Assembly: GCA_041390025.1 (NCBI GenBank)
Contig: JAWKQR010000005.1
Span: 1-64,000, forward strand
Origin: JBFFMO01 sp041390025
Lineage (GTDB): Bacteria > Myxococcota_A > Bradymonadia > Bradymonadales > Bradymonadaceae
DNA length: 64,000 bases
Reading direction: 5' to 3'
In this document: one piece after another, positions 34,288 through 42,545 of the stretch
Position numbering within the stretch: position 1 is the stretch's first letter
Layout: each line of letters opens with the position of its first letter
The notes under the pieces: model-generated
Database searches by the model: none
What the model saw: the letters and a program-made list of their open reading frames with translations, nothing else
Told to the model about the DNA's origin: nothing
Translations under genes and position numbers: made by a program

Positions 34288-35822
34288 GGTTTGATCAGCA
34301 GCTGCATGTGGGCGCTTAGTCCGCCGAGGTCCACCACAAAAGACTCGCGGATCTTGAAGCCAAGTTTTCTGGCGATGGGGTCCGTCTGGCGCGCGAATCG
34401 CGTCGTCCACGCCAGGCGACCACCGGGTTTGAGAATGCCCCATGCGTTTTCCAAGAACCCGCGCATCAGCTCACGCAGCTCGCTCTCTTCGCTGACGCGC
34501 CAACCCAAGGGCGGGTTCGTGACGATCACCGTGACGTGGTGGGGCAAAAATTTACGCGCGTCGGATTTGTAGACTTCGACCTCGGCCCCGAGGTTGGCGA
34601 AGTTCTTCTTGGCCGCTTTGATGGCCGCTGCGTCGTTGTCCGAGCCGATCAACCGCGAAAACTTCTCGACATGCGAGCGCTCACACAGTTCGAGCCCGGA
34701 GCCCATGAATGGGTCCCACACCACGTCGTCGGCTTGCGGCGCGCTCAGCCACACGAGCGCGGCCGCGACCGTCGGGTGAGACGCAGCAGGCACGTCGGCA
34801 ACGCGCCATGGGAAACGGCGATCCTCGATGCGCGGCTCAAGGGTGACGTGCATCGATTTTTCGGCCACATCCACCACGACCTCCCAGTCACGCTCGACAG
34901 GGTCGTTGACGAGCCAGTCGACCGCGCTCGCGACACGTTTGGCGATCTCGATGGTGGTCGCGCGCTTTTTGCCTTTGGTCCAGCTAAGCCGAAACCGCGT
35001 GCCGTCGGGCGAAAACGCACGGAGAATCGTCGCGGCCTCGCCGCGGGTCAGCAGTTCGGTCACGTCATGCACGTCGTCGCCGGTGCGCGCGATATCCATC
35101 ACAAAACGGAACGTCATCATCGTTCGGCACGCGAAGAGATCCCGAAGAGGACCGCGCGTTGTGGTCCGGACGAGGCCGGGAAACGTCTTGCATTCAAGGT
35201 CGGGCAGCTGTGCTGCGACAATGTGTTCGAGGCCTGGTTTGCATTCGAATTCGACCACCACGGGTTGATCCAAGCGGGTCTTCATCCGGATGGTGCGCTC
35301 GCCGGTGCGGCTCAGCCGTCGTTCGACCATGACTTCGTTGACCGTCGCGGCGCCGTTTGACGCAAGCCAAGCCCGGGTTGCTTCACCGCCAATCCGCCCA
35401 AGGCTTTTTTCGATGGCGCGTTGGGTCGCCTCGTCGGCACCTTCGGCAACCGCGAGCAGTTTGGCCTCAAGGACAAGCGCCGCTTCGTCGGACAGGTCTT
35501 TCCATTGTCCAATCGCGCCGATGGCCATGCGCTGGGTGTGTGGATCGTCGTCGGTGATGAGCGAGATCAGGGTCTCACGTGCGAAGTCGTCCCCGGTCGA
35601 GCCAAACTTTTGCAGCGCTTTGGTTAGGCGTCCACGCGCTGGTGTGGTCGACGCGAGCAAACGTTCCACCAGATGGCGGCATGCGGTACCGCCGGCGCGT
35701 TGCAACGCGCGCACGACGTCCTTTTCATGGGATTGGGCCTCGATCAGCTGGAAGAGCGGGTCGAAGTCTTTGGAGCCTGGGGTCCAAGATGGTGTCGTCA
35801 GTTTGTCTAGCAGGTCGTTCAC
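34284..35822 (-). CDS. RNA methyltransferase-like protein with N-terminal repeat region
   Basis: 512 residues from GTG 35822 (GAAGGG upstream). The N-terminal 180 residues look like helical HEAT-type repeats (FDPLFQLIEAQ, RMAIGAIGQWKDL). After a THUMP-like middle (LVRTTTRGPLRDLFACRTMM) comes a class I methyltransferase domain of the RlmKL/Trm14 type: SHPTVAAALVWLS, WDPFMGSGLELCE, LIGSDNDAAAI and the catalytic IVTNPPLGWRV, an NPPL form of the NPPY motif. A tRNA or rRNA guanosine N2-methylation role is likely by family, but the substrate is not clear. It overlaps the peroxidase stop by four bases, convergent. Confidence 0.82.
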   Translation of the reverse strand: MNDLLDKLTTPSWTPGSKDFDPLFQLIEAQSHEKDVVRALQRAGGTACRHLVERLLASTTPARGRLTKALQKFGSTGDDFARETLISLITDDDPHTQRMAIGAIGQWKDLSDEAALVLEAKLLAVAEGADEATQRAIEKSLGRIGGEATRAWLASNGAATVNEVMVERRLSRTGERTIRMKTRLDQPVVVEFECKPGLEHIVAAQLPDLECKTFPGLVRTTTRGPLRDLFACRTMMTFRFVMDIARTGDDVHDVTELLTRGEAATILRAFSPDGTRFRLSWTKGKKRATTIEIAKRVASAVDWLVNDPVERDWEVVVDVAEKSMHVTLEPRIEDRRFPWRVADVPAASHPTVAAALVWLSAPQADDVVWDPFMGSGLELCERSHVEKFSRLIGSDNDAAAIKAAKKNFANLGAEVEVYKSDARKFLPHHVTVIVTNPPLGWRVSEESELRELMRGFLENAWGILKPGGRLAWTTRFARQTDPIARKLGFKIRESFVVDLGGLSAHMQLLIKP

Positions 35823-35968
35823 GGGTGCCCTTCGCTGCCGCCTTTTTGGCGGCCATCCTCGTCGAATTACCGAGTACACGTGCTTGGAAACCCGCGCAAA
35901 CACAAAGGCCCGAAAAGCCGAAGTGTATGGTTGTGGCGCTTGGACCCGGTCGCTACTAGAATCACGTC

Positions 35969-36565
35969 ATGCGCATCACCACTTTGTTGTTCATCTTCGC
36001 GCTGGGCTGCGGCTCAGATTCTGACAAGTCGGCGACCACGTTGGCGGATACTGGCGTTGACACCTCGTCGACGCCGACCAACAACACGTCCACGCCCAAG
36101 CCAGACCCGGATCCGGCGTTCGAGAATCCATGCGAATCGGGCCCCTTGAGCGCGCCAATCCCGGATTGTTCGCCGACACCTTTGGCTTCGACGGGGGACC
36201 CTCGCGAGGATTGTGTCCAACGCATCAATCAGTTTCGTTGGGAGTGCCAGTGCTTGCCGCCGCTCGAACGGTGGACCGACGGGGAGGCATGTGCCGACCA
36301 GCAGGCCGCCAACGATGCCGCAAAAAACGCCCCGCATGATGGTTTCTCGAGCGGGATTTGCTCGCCCCGCGGCTTTGCGCAAAACGAGTGCCCGGGATGG
36401 GGCGGTTGGGATCGCGTCAACTCTGCGTGCCTTCAGCAGATGTGGGACGAGGGACCGGGGGAGCCGTTCTCGGCGCATGGGCACTACATCAACATGTCCA
36501 GCACGCAATACACGATGGTCGCATGCGGCGAGGGCGGCGGCTGGTTCGTCCAGAACTTCCAGTAG
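35969..36565 (+). CDS. CAP (SCP/PR-1) domain lipoprotein
   Basis: 198 residues. The signal peptide ends in LGCG (lipobox), followed by a Thr/Pro/Asp linker containing NNTST. The rest is a compact CAP domain rich in Cys: CVQRINQFRWECQCLPPLERW, ACADQQAANDAA, SACLQQMWDEG, HGHYINMSSTQYTMVACG and GGWFVQNFQ. This order and the HGHYxNM motif are typical. Such secreted proteins have varied roles, including proteolysis and sterol or lipid binding; none can be chosen here. Convergent with the next lipoprotein gene, one base apart. Confidence 0.85.
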   Translation: MRITTLLFIFALGCGSDSDKSATTLADTGVDTSSTPTNNTSTPKPDPDPAFENPCESGPLSAPIPDCSPTPLASTGDPREDCVQRINQFRWECQCLPPLERWTDGEACADQQAANDAAKNAPHDGFSSGICSPRGFAQNECPGWGGWDRVNSACLQQMWDEGPGEPFSAHGHYINMSSTQYTMVACGEGGGWFVQNFQ

Positions 36566-36566
36566 C

Positions 36567-37685
36567 TCAGCAGCCTTCGAGGTCTCGCAGGCGTTGGATT
36601 TCCCCAAGCAACGCGGGGTCGCGGACCAATTCAAACAATTGCTGGTCGTCGATCCCGAGGCTTTGATTCCCTTCGGCGGCTTGCAGCATGATCCAAGCGC
36701 GACCCCACACCGTCAAAATGGCGTTGCGCCAGCACGGGTCGGTGGAAAGCTTCGTGTAGGCAGCGGGGTACTCTGTGCGTGCCAACAGCAGGTAGCGTTC
36801 GATGTACCAGAGGAAGGTCAGAATGCCGTCCATGGCGCTGACGGAACCTCGGATGGAGTCTTGGAACGCGTAGTCGGTCGCGAGGGAGTTGACGTACTGG
36901 AGGGTTTCTTCGAGCACGGAGTTGAAACCTTGGTCGCCACCATCGAAGGTGCCGTCGTCGGGGTCGCCGTCCAAGTACACTTCGGCGTAGAAGTCACAGT
37001 CCCCGCCTGACACGTCACAACCGGGCCGTTTGCTGTTGTAGGTGTCGCCTCGCAGGCGGCTGCGTTCGAAGGTCGAGCCGCCGCGGGCGACGGTATCACC
37101 GCCAGAACATGAAATGGTCAGCTCGGGAGTGACGCCATAACCATCGTTTGGCAGCGTGAAGTCGTAAATATGCCCGCATTCGTGAACCACGGTCGACAAC
37201 GACCCGATGGCGTCGTCCGCGTTGCTCGGGTTTCCAGAAAACGTCTGAACACAATCGAACTGAGTGTTTCCAAGCCCACCTTCGACGACCCAGGCGCCCA
37301 CAGGGAAGCGTTTGCTCAGCACCGCATCGTAGAACGTGGGCAAATCTGCCGCCGAGAAACTCGCGAGCTCGGCCGAGATATCGGCGCCCGGGTTCGGCAG
37401 TGCCTCACGGTACTGACCGTCCACGCAGTTTGGATCGACCTCGTCTGCGGTGACAACGTTGTTGGTGTTGTTCGCATTGTTGGTCGTATTGTTGGTCGTG
37501 TTGTTGGTCGTATTGTTGGTCGTGTTGTTGGTCGTGTTGTTGGTCGTGTTGTTCGACGCATTGTTGCTGCCGTTGTTCGCGGCGTTGTTCGTGTTGTTGA
37601 CGTCGATCACATTGTTTGACTTCGAGTTGGAGTCGTCGCCGCAAGCCACCAATGCACAGGCCAGAATCAAGATGCCGAATTTCAT
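36567..37685 (-). CDS. Lipoprotein with Asn-rich linker and HExxH-like motif
   Basis: 372 residues from ATG 37685. The lipobox (LVACG) is followed by SNSKSNN and a repeat tract (NNTTNN repeated) of about 55 residues. The globular part of 300 residues contains STVVHECGHIYDF, an HExxH zinc-protease-like motif, and about 110 residues later SVLEETLQYVN, which could supply a further ligand. Four Cys lie in the region DCVQTF to GCDVSGGDCDF, and the chain ends in EGC. No family is recognised. A tethered surface metalloprotease is a reasonable hypothesis but not proven. Confidence 0.75.
   Translation of the reverse strand: MKFGILILACALVACGDDSNSKSNNVIDVNNTNNAANNGSNNASNNTTNNTTNNTTNNTTNNTTNNTTNNANNTNNVVTADEVDPNCVDGQYREALPNPGADISAELASFSAADLPTFYDAVLSKRFPVGAWVVEGGLGNTQFDCVQTFSGNPSNADDAIGSLSTVVHECGHIYDFTLPNDGYGVTPELTISCSGGDTVARGGSTFERSRLRGDTYNSKRPGCDVSGGDCDFYAEVYLDGDPDDGTFDGGDQGFNSVLEETLQYVNSLATDYAFQDSIRGSVSAMDGILTFLWYIERYLLLARTEYPAAYTKLSTDPCWRNAILTVWGRAWIMLQAAEGNQSLGIDDQQLFELVRDPALLGEIQRLRDLEGC
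37453..37616 (-). repeat. In-frame Asn/Thr codon repeat in a lipoprotein linker
   Basis: Tandem 12-base units, each two Asn and two Thr codons, with slight variation, plus flanking Asn/Ala codons. The unit keeps frame, so copy-number change would alter linker length only. Confidence 0.85.
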
Positions 37686-37896
37686 ACGTTTCCCTGTCAA
37701 TCGTTGAGGCGGCCACGGTAGTCGGAATCGGCATCGGAATCGAGGTTTTTTGCCAACTGCGTCGAACGCGCCGAATTGGCGGTGGTTCTTGAATGTGGAG
37801 GTGCGGCCTGTTAGGTTCCCCGCGGCCGCTTTGGCCCACATAAACCGGGTTCGTCCCCCTTGCGTACCGCCGCCCTCGCGCCGACGGAGTTTCGCC

Positions 37897-39888
37897 ATGT
37901 CTTCTCGTGCCTCGATGCCGACAGCCCCAGCGCTGTTCAGCTACCCCAAGTTTCGCCCAGATCTCGCACCAGCACCTTTCCTTCCCATGAGCCGCGCCGA
38001 AATGGACGAGCTCGGCTGGGATGAGTGCGACGTCATCATCGTCACCGGCGATGCCTACATCGACCACCCAAGCTTCGGGATGTCGGTGGTGGGACGTGTT
38101 TTGGAATCGCAAGGTTTTCGGGTGGGCATCATCGCTCAGCCAGACTGGCAGTCCGCCGAACCGTTCACGATTTTGGGCAAGCCACGGCTCTATTTCGGCG
38201 TGACCGCGGGCAACATGGACTCGATGGTCAACCGCTACACGTCGGAGCGGCGCATTCGGTCAAACGATGCGTATTCGCCCGATGGCGCGCCCGACCGACG
38301 TCCCGACCGTGCCTCGATTGTCTATGCGCAGCGGTGTCGCGAGGCGTTCAAAGACGTGCCGATTGTGCTCGGCGGCATCGAGGGCAGTCTGCGTCGCACG
38401 GCCCACTACGACCACTGGAGCGAAAAAGTCCGACGGTCGATCCTTCTCGATTCGCGCGCGGACATCCTGTTGTACGGCAACGCCGAACGCGCTTTGGTCG
38501 AGCTGACCCACCGCATGGCGCACGGCGAGCCCGTGGACCAGATCCGTGATTTGCGTGGGACCGTGTACTGGACCCCGTCGGTGCCCGAAGACATGTTCGA
38601 ATTGGACGTGACCGCAAAGATGACCAGCCCGTGGCGCCATCCTCGTGAGCAGACGGTCATTCGCATCCCGTCTTACGAACAGGTCAAGTCCGACACCATT
38701 GCGTACGCGCAGGCGTCGCGTGCTGTGCATGCCGAGACCAATCCGGGCAACGCACGTCCCATCGTTCAGGCCCACGGCAACCGGCATGTGTGGCTCAACC
38801 CCCCGCCGGTGCCGCTGTCGACCGAGGAGATGGACGGTGTCTACGACCTGCCGTACGCGCGCGGCCCGCATCCGGCCTACGGGAAAGCAAAGATCCCCGC
38901 GTGGGACATGATCAAAAGCTCGGTCATCATCGAGCGCGGCTGCTTTGGCGGCTGCACGTTTTGTTCGATCACCGAGCACGAGGGTCGCATCATCCAGCGT
39001 CGCTCCAAAGCGTCGATCCTTCGCGAAGTCGAGGCGATGACAAAAATGCCCGGGTTCACAGGGGTTGTGTCGGACTTGGGTGGCCCAACGGCGAACATGT
39101 ACGGGTTGCAGTGCAAAGACCCTGCGATCGAGGCGGCTTGCCGCAAGCCTTCATGCGTGTTTCCAGACGTTTGCCCGAATTTGAAGACCGACCACAGCGA
39201 GCTCATCGACCTTTACAAGGATGCGCGCGAGGTCGAGGGCATCAAAAAGATCCTGATTGCGTCGGGCATTCGATACGACTTGGCCGTCAAAGACCCGCGC
39301 TACATCGAAGAGCTCGCCAAACATCATGTTGGGGGTTACCTGAAGATCGCGCCGGAGCACGTCGCGGACGGCCCGCTGAACAAGATGATGAAGCCCGGCA
39401 TTGGCACGTACGACAAGTTCGCCGAGCTGTTCATGCAGGCCAGCGAATCGGCGGGCAAAAAGCAGTATTTGATCCCGTATTTCATCGCGGCGCACCCGGG
39501 CACCGAGACCGAAGACATGCTCGAACTCGCGTTGTGGCTCAAGCGCGAGGGGCTCAAGGTCGACCAGGTGCAGACGTTCCTTCCAAGCCCGATGTCCACG
39601 GCGACCGCGATGTACCACACCGGCAAGAACCCGTTGCGCAAGGTCACGGCGGAAAGCGAGGATGTGGTCATCCCCAAGGGCGGCCGCATCAGGAAGCTGC
39701 ACAAGGCTTTCCTGCGGTACCACGACCCTGAAAACTGGCCGATTCTACGCGAGGCCTTGATGAAGATGGGGCGGTCGGACTTGATTGGCCGTGGGCAGAA
39801 AGCCCTGGTTCCGCCCGAGGAACGTCGTGCCGCGACGAAGAAGTCGCCCCCGAAGGTGACCGGGAAGAACAAGACGAAACGGCGGTAG
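37897..39888 (+). CDS. ygiQ: YgiQ-family radical SAM protein
   Basis: 663 residues from ATG 37897 (GGAG eight bases upstream). The N-terminal half is the conserved YgiQ domain (DVIIVTGDAYIDHPSFG, GVTAGNMDSMVNRYT, PIVLGGIEGSLRR). The radical SAM cluster motif is CFGGCTFC near 345, with ERG before it and EHEGRIIQRRS after. The C-terminal part has YLKIAPEH and FIAAHPGTE, and a Lys-rich tail. Reaction and substrate of the family are unknown. It is followed by a set of short hairpins and a convergent kinase gene. Confidence 0.93.
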   Translation: MSSRASMPTAPALFSYPKFRPDLAPAPFLPMSRAEMDELGWDECDVIIVTGDAYIDHPSFGMSVVGRVLESQGFRVGIIAQPDWQSAEPFTILGKPRLYFGVTAGNMDSMVNRYTSERRIRSNDAYSPDGAPDRRPDRASIVYAQRCREAFKDVPIVLGGIEGSLRRTAHYDHWSEKVRRSILLDSRADILLYGNAERALVELTHRMAHGEPVDQIRDLRGTVYWTPSVPEDMFELDVTAKMTSPWRHPREQTVIRIPSYEQVKSDTIAYAQASRAVHAETNPGNARPIVQAHGNRHVWLNPPPVPLSTEEMDGVYDLPYARGPHPAYGKAKIPAWDMIKSSVIIERGCFGGCTFCSITEHEGRIIQRRSKASILREVEAMTKMPGFTGVVSDLGGPTANMYGLQCKDPAIEAACRKPSCVFPDVCPNLKTDHSELIDLYKDAREVEGIKKILIASGIRYDLAVKDPRYIEELAKHHVGGYLKIAPEHVADGPLNKMMKPGIGTYDKFAELFMQASESAGKKQYLIPYFIAAHPGTETEDMLELALWLKREGLKVDQVQTFLPSPMSTATAMYHTGKNPLRKVTAESEDVVIPKGGRIRKLHKAFLRYHDPENWPILREALMKMGRSDLIGRGQKALVPPEERRAATKKSPPKVTGKNKTKRR

Positions 39889-39893
39889 TCTTA

Positions 39894-39965
39894 CGGCAGT
39901 TTGGAAGCTGCCGGCCCACCTCGCTTGGGTGGGCAACCTCCGGTTGCCGAATGGGCGAAGCCCAT
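39894..39965. repeat. Four consecutive short hairpins between convergent genes
   Basis: In 72 bases there are four inverted repeats in a row: CGGCAG/CTGCCG, GCCCACC/GGGTGGGC, GGCAACC/GGTTGCC and ATGGGC/GCCCAT. The second and third share bases and are therefore alternatives. There is no long T tract. It may be a bidirectional transcription end or a REP-like element. Confidence 0.6.
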
Positions 39966-39972
39966 CCCAGAC

Positions 39973-41812
39973 CTAGGATTTGGTTGTCCCAAGTAACCCC
40001 GAGACGGCGTACGCAATCGACCCCAGAAACCCAGACAGGGCGTAAACGGTGTACATGTGTGCGGGCCACAGGACCGTGGCGATGGCTCCCAAAGCGAACA
40101 GCACGCTTGGGAACAGGACGCGTCGGTCTGAAACGATGCCCAACGCGGCCAATGCCGTCGCGAACATCATCAGCTCGGAGGCGGTCCCCAGATGCAGCGG
40201 AGCACCTGCGACCCACGGCGCGATGTGCATGAACCATCCAGCGATCCACAAAAGCCACATGGTTCGAATCAGCGCGCGATTCGCCAGATTTGCGCGAAAC
40301 GCCTCGCGTCCCAAAATCGTAATGAGCACGAGGATCGGGAAAAACGAAGCCGACGTCCCAAAATAGGGCCACGCCTCGCTCGCCAGCCCAAGCCCGTGGG
40401 TCCACTCGCGCACCCAAATGAAGGGGAGCCACAAAAACGCGAACACTCCGATCGCAATCGACTTTTTGTCGAGCGCGACGTTCGCGTCGAATTCTCGCTT
40501 GAGGTTGCGCAACGACTGCAGCTCTTGCGTCGCGTTGTGAACACGGTCGCGCAACGCTTCCAGACGCGCAGTCAGCTCGGCGTCCGGGTTTTGGATGTCG
40601 TCGTACAACGCCGTGGCCGCTTCAAGGTTGTCGTTGACCTCTTCGTAGCCAAACATCTCGATCAGCGTCGCGCGCAGGCCGTCTCTTGCGTCGTCGTTGT
40701 CGGCCCAGATGTGGATGGCCTGCTCGAACCCGAACCTTGCTGCACCAAAGGCCCGGTAGACCTCGATCGACGAGCCCTCGAGCACCGACCGCAGCGTTTG
40801 GAGCTGCGCCTTCGCCTCTTGCGCGATCTCGACCGAGGAGCGGTGTGCTTTGTAGGCTTCGAGCGCGAGCCTAAACTCTTTGACCGTTTGGTACCGGTCT
40901 TCGTTGTGCACCGACATGGCGCGACTGATGACAGACTGTAGCTCCTTGGGCACGTGCGCGGGGTAGACGCGAGGTTTGCCCTCGTAGGATGACCGAAAGA
41001 CCTCAAACAGCGTTCGTCCGCTATGGGGCGGTTCACCGGTGGCCACTTCGAACAACACGGCCCCCAGCAAATAAACGTCGGTGGACGGTGCGAGCCGCTC
41101 GGACGCGCCGATGGTCATCTCAGGGGCAATGTAGGCGGGCGTGCCCACAACGGATTTGGATTCGATCGCACGCGGTAGGCCGAGCTCAGCGTCGCCCAGC
41201 GAGACGGCGAGCCCCCAGTCCATCACGTAAACCTCACCAAACGTGCCCACCATGATGTTCGCCGGCTTGATGTCGCGGTGCAGAATCCCAATCTCGTGGG
41301 CGTACTCAAGCGCGCGGCAAGCTTGCGTCAGGATTTCAATGTGGCGTTCGCGGTCATCGGGGTCTTCCTGCAGCAGCTCGTCCCACGTGCGACCTTCGAC
41401 ACGCTTCATGACGATCACGGGGCGACCATCCTCGTTGCGGCCGATTAGATGAACCGGCACCACGTTGGGGTGTTCGATAAGCCCCATCACGCGAGCTTCC
41501 TGAAGCAGCGCATCCTCGCTGCTCGGGTCGGAGTCAGTGATCGTGGTCTTCAGCGCAACATCGCGGCCGAGCGCGACCTGAGTGGCAAGATGGACCACCC
41601 CCCATGCCTCCGCGGCCCAGCTCCCGCCCGAGGTCGAATTGCGTCGAGGTCGACGCTCGCGAGCCTACGACAACCGGTGGAAGGCGGTCCCGCATCGTCA
41701 CGGCCCAGCCCACCGAGGGCGACGCCATCGTCTCCCCCATATCCATGGTCTTGCCGCTGCCCAACCCTAGGGTCGGCCAAATGGCGTCAAAATCGAGGGT
41801 CTTGTCGGACAT
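39973..41812 (-). CDS. Polytopic membrane Ser/Thr protein kinase (kinase 3), one frameshift in a poly-G run
   Basis: ATG 41812 starts a short N-terminal region (MSDKTLDFDAIWPTLGLG) leading to FDLGRELGRGGMG; there the frame breaks in a G6 run near 41600. Removing one G gives GGMGVVHLATQVALGRDVALK and joins the rest. The kinase core is complete: LHRDIKPANIMV, VMDWGLAV (DWG in place of DFG), VGTPAYIAPE, DVYLLGAVLFEVATG. A helical region of 150 residues follows, then about five transmembrane segments from residue 450 on. The DWG type and multi-span tail differ from kinases 1 and 2. Slippage-based switching or sequencing error could both explain the break. Confidence 0.8.
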
Positions 41813-41850
41813 GTGACCTTTGTACAAGGTGGCGGGCGACGCAGCAATTG

Positions 41851-42489
41851 TTAGCTGTCCAGCTCGTCCAAAAGCTCCCGGATCTCGTCTCTGGAGGTCT
41901 GGTATTGGGCTAGCTCGCCGTCGTCTAGGTCGAGCAGCCCCGCGAAAAACTGCCGGCCAGTGTTGACGATCTCCGAGGGTGCGCCAAGAGAAATCGCGGC
42001 GAACAGGCTGTCCTCGGCACGCGAAACACGTTTCGTACGGCGGGCGAAGTCAAACAACGCCACGTAGGCGGGCAGCGCGAATTGGGCGCCGTGAATCTCG
42101 GTGACATCGTGCCGCAGCATCGACGTCAGCTCCGCCTCGGCCAACAGCGCGGATGGGGTATCGATCTGCCCGAGCGCTCGAATCAGGCAGCGAAACGCCC
42201 ATGCGGTCGACAACGGCGCGAGATCTGCCCGGCCCGTCTTCAGAGCGACACGCGCATGCAACGCGAACATGCGACCGAGCTCCGCCGCCAACCGAGGGTC
42301 AAACTCGCCGACCGTCGCGATGTCCTGCGAAAACAAAAACTCCCGCCGCGTATTCAGGGCGTCGGCAATGTGGGCCTCGATGATGTCGAGGCTGTCCGTT
42401 GGCGACTCAGCGTCCTTGCCCGCAATCAGCTGCCCAAAGGCTTGGCTGAGCTGCTGAATCGCGCGCATCAAATAGTCGTTTCGAATCAT
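41851..42489 (-). CDS. Helical protein resembling DUF6483
   Basis: 212 residues with the N-terminus MIRNDYLMRAIQQLSQAFGQLI, which resembles the start of DUF6483 proteins, followed by alpha-helical TPR-like sequence (LALHARVALKTGRADLAPLS). No signal peptide or catalytic motif. It lies 38 bases upstream of kinase 3 on the same strand and may be co-transcribed with it. Function unknown; the family name is a resemblance, not a verified match. Confidence 0.65.
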   Translation of the reverse strand: MIRNDYLMRAIQQLSQAFGQLIAGKDAESPTDSLDIIEAHIADALNTRREFLFSQDIATVGEFDPRLAAELGRMFALHARVALKTGRADLAPLSTAWAFRCLIRALGQIDTPSALLAEAELTSMLRHDVTEIHGAQFALPAYVALFDFARRTKRVSRAEDSLFAAISLGAPSEIVNTGRQFFAGLLDLDDGELAQYQTSRDEIRELLDELDS

Positions 42490-42545
42490 GGAAAGACCTT
42501 AAGCACCATCCAACACATGCCAAACGGCCGCACCTCGCGCGGAAT

